Source of the DNA: Euwallacea fornicatus
Lineage: Eukaryota; Arthropoda; Insecta; Coleoptera; Curculionidae
Length of the DNA: 64,000 bases
NCBI RefSeq assembly: GCF_040115645.1
Contig: NC_089554.1
Coordinates: 1,240,001 to 1,304,000 of the forward strand
Direction: 5' to 3'
In this document: positions 60,188 to 64,000 of the stretch, piece by piece
Layout of the letters: every line of letters begins with the position of its first letter
How positions within the stretch are numbered: position 1 is the stretch's first letter
Program-made: the position numbers and the translations under genes
Notes under the pieces: generated by a model
What the model saw: the letters and a program-made list of their open reading frames with translations, nothing else
Database searches by the model: none
What the model was told of the DNA's origin: nothing

Positions 60188-61450
60188 CACGAGGATAGTC
60201 CCAAAAATATCTGACCTAGCACTTAAAGAAAAAAAAAGTAAAATTTTACATTATTTCTCAGTGTGGTCTCCTTTGAGATTAACTCACTTTCCCCAGCTAT
60301 TTTTTGTGGCTTCTATATTCTGTTTATAGTAAGAAGCTTAGAATGTTGCAAAATAGGCATCAACCTCGAACCTCACCTCTCTATTATCGGCAAATCCCCT
60401 TCCACCGAGCTATTTTTTCAAGTATAGAAATAGAAAACAATCTGAGGGGGCTAAATATGGCGAATGGGGTGAGCGAGGAAAGAGTTCGAAACCGAAATGA
60501 TTGATTTTGGCCATCAGGATGACGGAAGTGTAAACTGATGCGTTGTCTTGATGAGACAAGACTTTCTTTTTCGCCAAATGTAATCGCTTTTTCCTAACTT
60601 CTTCATTTAGATGCCGCAATAAATTTGTATAATATTCTCGTTTGATTGTTTTTTCTTTCGAGAGATAGTCAATAAAAATTATCCTTCCTGCATTCCAAAA
60701 AACTCTCACCTGTCCTGCACAGGGAACGATTTTCGCCTTTTTTGGAGCTGATTCTCCCCGTTGAGTCCATTGTTTTGACTGTTCTTTCGTCTTAGGTATG
60801 AAATGATGGACCCATGTTTCATCCACGGTTATAAATCGACGCAAAAAATCGGCTTTATTGCTGCGAAACTTTGCCCAACAGTCCCTTGGAAGATCTTACG
60901 GCTCTGTTTTTGTTCAATTGTGAGTAATCGCGGCACCCACCTTGCGCACTTCTCTGTTTTACCGAATGCTTCGGTCAAAATTCGATGTTCGCTATTTTTG
61001 GAAATGTTTATATTACAGTACAATTTTGTAGATTTTCATCAAAATATATCTGGAATGGTCTGATCTAGAGAGCCATTGGGTCGACCACTGGGGAGTTCGT
61101 CTTAGCAGTTGGTACGACCGCATTTAAACTTTGCCATTCAACATTTTACCGTCGTTAACGATGAATCAGAATCTTCCCGAACAGAATCTGACTCCTCTTT
61201 TATGTTGGAAGGATTGAGACCATTCAAATGAAAGTATTGAAACATGTATCGATGACCAATTTTTCCCATGTTCACAAAGCCTCTAAAAGCGTTGATTAAA
61301 AACTGGTCCAAAACCAACCCAAATCAACGTAGCACCTCCAAACTTTAGACATAAGATTTTCAAGATTAAGTCTTTGTAATATGGGCATATTTTTAACAAA
61401 ATAATCGCCATCTATATGTCAGGTTAGGTACTTCTAGGACCAACCCCGTA
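60188..61450 (-). mobile_element. Irritans-like mariner element, about 1.26 kb
   Basis: The right end (minus-strand start) TACGGGGTTGGTCCTAGAAG (from 61450) and the left end ACACGAGGATAGTCCCAAAA (from 60188) are imperfect inverted repeats of about 32 bp. The transposase reads right to left. Size is normal for mariner. Moderately decayed. Confidence 0.85.
60251..61269 (-). pseudogene. Irritans-like mariner transposase (DD34D), frameshifted
   Basis: ATG 61269: MGKIGHRYMFQYFHLNGLNP, SNIKEESDSVREDS, then CGRTNC-D-ELPSGRPNG in the helix-turn-helix linker. A deletion leads to ARWVPRLLTIEQKQSRKIFQ (60940-60880). A frameshift near 60835 leads to RRFITVDETWVHHFIPKTKE (first Asp), QSKQWTQRGESAPKKAKIVP, FWNAGRIIFIDYLSKEKTIK, KVLSHQDNASVYTSVILMAK (second Asp) and SPHSPYLAPSDCFLFLYLKK (third Asp, 34 residues on). 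Another frameshift near 60410 leads to GRGFADNREVRFEVDAYFAT and LKGDHTEK with a stop at 60253-60251. The catalytic core 60844-60410 is still open. Confidence 0.9.
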
Positions 61451-62160
61451 TCCTAAACTGCGGTGTTCGCTTCTAGAGCTCAACCATGAAGATCCGCTAA
61501 CCATAAAGGAGACGAAGTCGGTTAACCCTAACCGAGCAGGAAAATGATAATTCTTAAAAACTAGCAAATCTGAACTCTATTCCAATGATGAGGAAGGTGG
61601 TATCTATAGTACAAATAGTTCTTATCTTCTTTGGTAAAACATTTGAGGACCTAGACAAATCTATTAAAAAAATAGCACATCATAACATGCATTCAGCTTA
61701 TACTTCAGTGCCGTTACATCATTAAGAATTGTTAGTGTTTTTCTCATATTTTCACGTGAATAATGTGATTAAATATTTTAATACCCACTTGTCACAGGAC
61801 CCAAATATTTTGAGGAGCAAATATAAAAAATTTTATGATACCAGTATACAGTTACAATATTCATAGATTTATATTATATTATGTTATTATGTACAAATGA
61901 CTCACTAATTTTGTAATAATATTAGTTGAATATAACTGATTAAATTGTTTAGCAGTGGGTAAAGATAATTATTTTTAAACGATCAAACAAATTAACGAAA
62001 ACATTTATTTTTCATCGTTAATGCCAAATAAAAGATAACTTAGACATATATTTGTACATACATTGCACTGGCAGTTAATAAAATTCCTGTATGCTGCGGT
62101 AAGCCAAAAAATAACGTGATAACAAAAATATTGTCGGAATTTTAAATTTCATTCTTATTT
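61451..62160. other. AT-rich upstream region of the dehydrogenase gene
   Basis: No exon or repeat recognised. Probably 5' flank of the SDR gene. Confidence 0.4.
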
Positions 62161-62316
62161 TTAGTACAGGACTTGAAAACAATTATTAAACTTGACTGAT
62201 TTATTTCAGTTTCGATATTAGATGTTCAGTGGTAGCTAGATATGTGATATGAGTGAATGTGTATACGGTGGGAAGATAAATTAGAAGATAATATTCAGTT
62301 ATAGAGTAATAAAAAT
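62161..62316 (+). promoter_or_regulatory. Putative promoter and 5' UTR exon of the SDR gene
   Basis: Three initiator-like TCAGT motifs occur (62206-62210, 62226-62230, 62295-62299). Any could be the transcription start, with none decisive. The exon ends ...AATAAAAAT|GTAAGTAAG at 62316, a strong donor. Its last two bases AT join to the first base G of the next exon to form the probable start codon. No in-frame ATG lies in the preceding bases that would continue into exon 2. Confidence 0.5.
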
Positions 62317-62372
62317 GTAAGTAAGTTTTGTCCTGACTGAAACACATAATGTATATGTATCAATCATTGCAG

Positions 62373-62523
62373 GCCAGAGGGACACGTTTTTCAAACCATT
62401 AAGGCTATTCTGCATATATTTTATGCCTTATTCATAGTGGTGCCTTATTACTATCTTGAAGCCTTGGTGACATTATTCCGACCGAAGAACGAACCAAAAT
62501 CAGTTAAAGGAGAAATAGTTTTG
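62373..62523 (+). CDS. SDR16C-type short-chain dehydrogenase, exon 2 (N-terminal anchor)
   Basis: N-terminus of a retinol/steroid short-chain dehydrogenase (SDR16C type; relatives oxidise retinol or hydroxysteroids with NAD on ER or lipid-droplet membranes). Acceptor ATCATTGCAG precedes 62373. With AT from exon 1 the protein starts MPEGHVFQTIKAILHIFYAL, followed by FIVVPYYYLEALVTLFRPKN and EPKSVKGEIVL. Residues about 9-35 form a hydrophobic membrane anchor, as in RDH10/HSD17B11-like proteins, followed by the usual KxVxGEIVL leading into the Rossmann fold. The exon is 151 bases and ends TTG|GTTAGT in phase 0. The upstream intron is only 56 bp (62317-62372). The start is inferred from the split codon. 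A longer N-terminus is not excluded but unlikely. Confidence 0.8.
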
Positions 62524-62677
62524 GTTAGTAATTTTCAATAATGACAAGTCATCTTTAAAGCGGTGCGATATTAAGAAATTACTTTAAAAAAATGATGTAG
62601 TAGATTTATGAAAATGATATTTTAAATCAAGAAATCGAAATAAAAAAACTGTCAGTTCTCACTTTCCGTTGCAACAA

Positions 62678-63340
62678 ATACCATACGGCTCTGTATTGTG
62701 ACACATCCGTTATTGATTATCAACATATTTAATTTTTTTTTTAATTCAAAAACAACATTATATAAGATAAAGAAATATCTTCTAACGTTTGCAATTTTCT
62801 TAACAGTTGCTTTGTTCGCCTGTAGCACAAAATGACCGTTTTTTTTAAATTGAAACATGGGTCACCTGATACCTTAAATTAAAAATTTTTTAAACTACAT
62901 TCAATAATATTGCTATTTAAATTCTATATGCTACTTTTTGAGAAAAGTAGGTATAAATTTGATAAAAAAATGCAATACAAACACATTTAAATAGTATTTA
63001 AACAATGAACAGCACAAAATTGAAAACACACATTTTCTATCAAGAAACAAGTTTTTTTGTCGTTTACGGATTATTTAACTGAGTTTATAATGAATTTTTT
63101 CACAAAATTTATATCTATTTTTCCTACTGAAAGTAATTTTGAAAGACCTTTAAGTTAAGAAGTCACTTAATCCATGTTTCAATAAAAAAAACGATAATTT
63201 TGCGCTTGCACTAGCGAAATGTTGAAAGATAATATTTATTGTTCTATTTAATGCTACTTTTGAATTTTTAAAAAATAATAATTTGTCAAAAGTTGACTGG
63301 GGGGAGGGACGCTACAGTTTAGAGTCGCATGTTAGGTGCC
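62678..63340. mobile_element. Palindromic MITE copy 2, in intron 2 of the SDR gene
   Basis: Diverged copy of 20063-20872. Shared segments include AAAAAATGCAATACAAAC (62967-62984; 20356 region), ATTATTTAACTGAGT (63070), ATTTGTCAAAAGTTGACTGG near the right end, and outer arms CATACGGCTCTG / inverted CATGCGACTCTA. Inner arms GGTCACCTGATACCTTAAAT and the complement of AAGTTAAGAAGTCACTTAAT pair as in copy 1. About 660 bp. No coding capacity. It lies wholly inside the intron, so splicing should remove it. Confidence 0.7.
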
Positions 63341-63809
63341 TTATTATTTTACCAATAAACACCATGAAAGCTAAACACTTATGTGACTTCATATTTTTCT
63401 CAGTTTGACGTTTTTTATATTTTTAAAATTCGATATTTACACTTGTCTTGAAAAATTAACATGTGTATCTGAAATCCGTTTTATTTTAACTTTAACCAAA
63501 CCTTATGCGACGAGTAAAAAATTAAATAATAAATAAGGTATTCCACTTAACAATTTTCTTTAAATTAGCACCCAGCTATCAGTTTTTTACCTTAGTACTA
63601 AAGTCGAAATGAAGAGTTTGTATCGTAATTTGTCTATGTCAAGGTTCAGGTGAACGTGGTACGATGGGAATTTCTTAAAAATTACGTTTTTCTATTATCT
63701 CGAGAACCACGAAATCAAAGACATTTGAGAAAGCATGAGAGAAATTTCATTTCGAATATAAATTTAAAATTAATGCCCCAGTCTATTCAATACCAATTCA
63801 ATTACAAAG

Positions 63810-63964
63810 ATTACTGGCACGGGACATGGAATAGGGAAACTACTGGCAATTAAATATGCTCAAGAAGGAGCCATAGTAGTAGCATGGGACATAAACGAGG
63901 AACTTAACACACAAACTGTGCATCACATCCAGAAGTTGGGATATAAGAATATTTATGGCTACAA
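63810..63964 (+). CDS. SDR16C-type short-chain dehydrogenase, exon 3 (cofactor-binding motif)
   Basis: Continues exon 2 in phase 0: GEIVL|ITGTGHGIGKLLAIKYA. TGTGHGIG is the TGxxxGxG dinucleotide-binding motif of classical SDRs. QEGAIVVAWDINEELNTQTV has an Asp at the end of the second beta strand (AWDIN), usual for NAD(H)-preferring members. The exon then reads HHIQKLGYKNIYGYK. The acceptor is ATTACAAAG before 63810. The reading frame stays open to the window edge, but the family normally continues as (C/V)DV after YGYK, and AA|GTGGGT at 63965 is a plausible donor, so I end the exon at 63964. The catalytic Ser-Tyr-Lys half lies outside the window. Intron 2 (62524-63809) contains a MITE. Exact substrate unknown. 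Confidence 0.85.
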
Positions 63965-64000
63965 GTGGGTAGACCTACTAGCTGCAGCTCATCTTTATTA

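Overview
The window is AT-rich eukaryotic nuclear DNA from an insect. Short 56-bp and 527-bp GT-AG introns, a jockey-clade retrotransposon and many Tc1/mariner elements support this. A beetle would fit, but the order cannot be proved from this sequence. There are no bacterial operons and I found no CRISPR array, rRNA or tRNA. Almost everything I can identify is transposon-derived, and two host genes enter the window.

Host genes. (1) Minus strand, 8397-6910: two exons joined in frame across a clean 527-bp intron encode a serine/threonine-rich protein I do not recognise. (2) Plus strand, from about 62.2 kb to the right edge: the 5' part of a membrane-anchored short-chain dehydrogenase/reductase of the SDR16C type (retinol dehydrogenase / 17-beta-HSD11-like). 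Its start codon is apparently split by a 56-bp intron (AT|G), and its second intron carries a palindromic MITE.

Transposon layout, left to right: a DD41D-type transposase fragment (1-790); a three-level nest at 1870-6138 (Tc3-like element, holding a jockey-clade non-LTR, holding a 649-bp solo LTR with 5-bp target duplication); two abutting DD41D derivatives (9442-10063 and 10068-11696), the second holding another copy of the same solo LTR; a 619-bp DD41D derivative (14043-14661); a full-length decayed DD41D element (15437-17369) abutting a smaller one (17376-18058); a palindromic MITE with a G20 run (20063-20872); a Tc1-like element (25348-28349) with a 1286-bp mariner inside its left terminal repeat; a DD41D derivative (33584-34724); a young 1201-bp fold-back derivative with 415-bp, about 98% identical arms (37300-38500); a decayed mariner (about 40.5-41.5 kb); a further derivative (43449-44542); a DD41D element of another lineage (47011-48236); a 1750-bp DD41D element (52616-54365) beside direct repeats; an irritans-like mariner (60188-61450); and a second palindromic MITE (62678-63340) in the dehydrogenase intron.

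The common thread is a population of TA-inserting elements with long terminal inverted repeats, mostly internal-deletion derivatives. Some keep only the C-terminal end of the transposase (about 620-680 bp total), others only the N-terminal end (about 1.1-1.2 kb). Several insertions can be checked against an empty site visible in the same window. The remaining AT-rich stretches show no gene I can support, apart from a few low-confidence GC-rich patches that could be exons or promoters.
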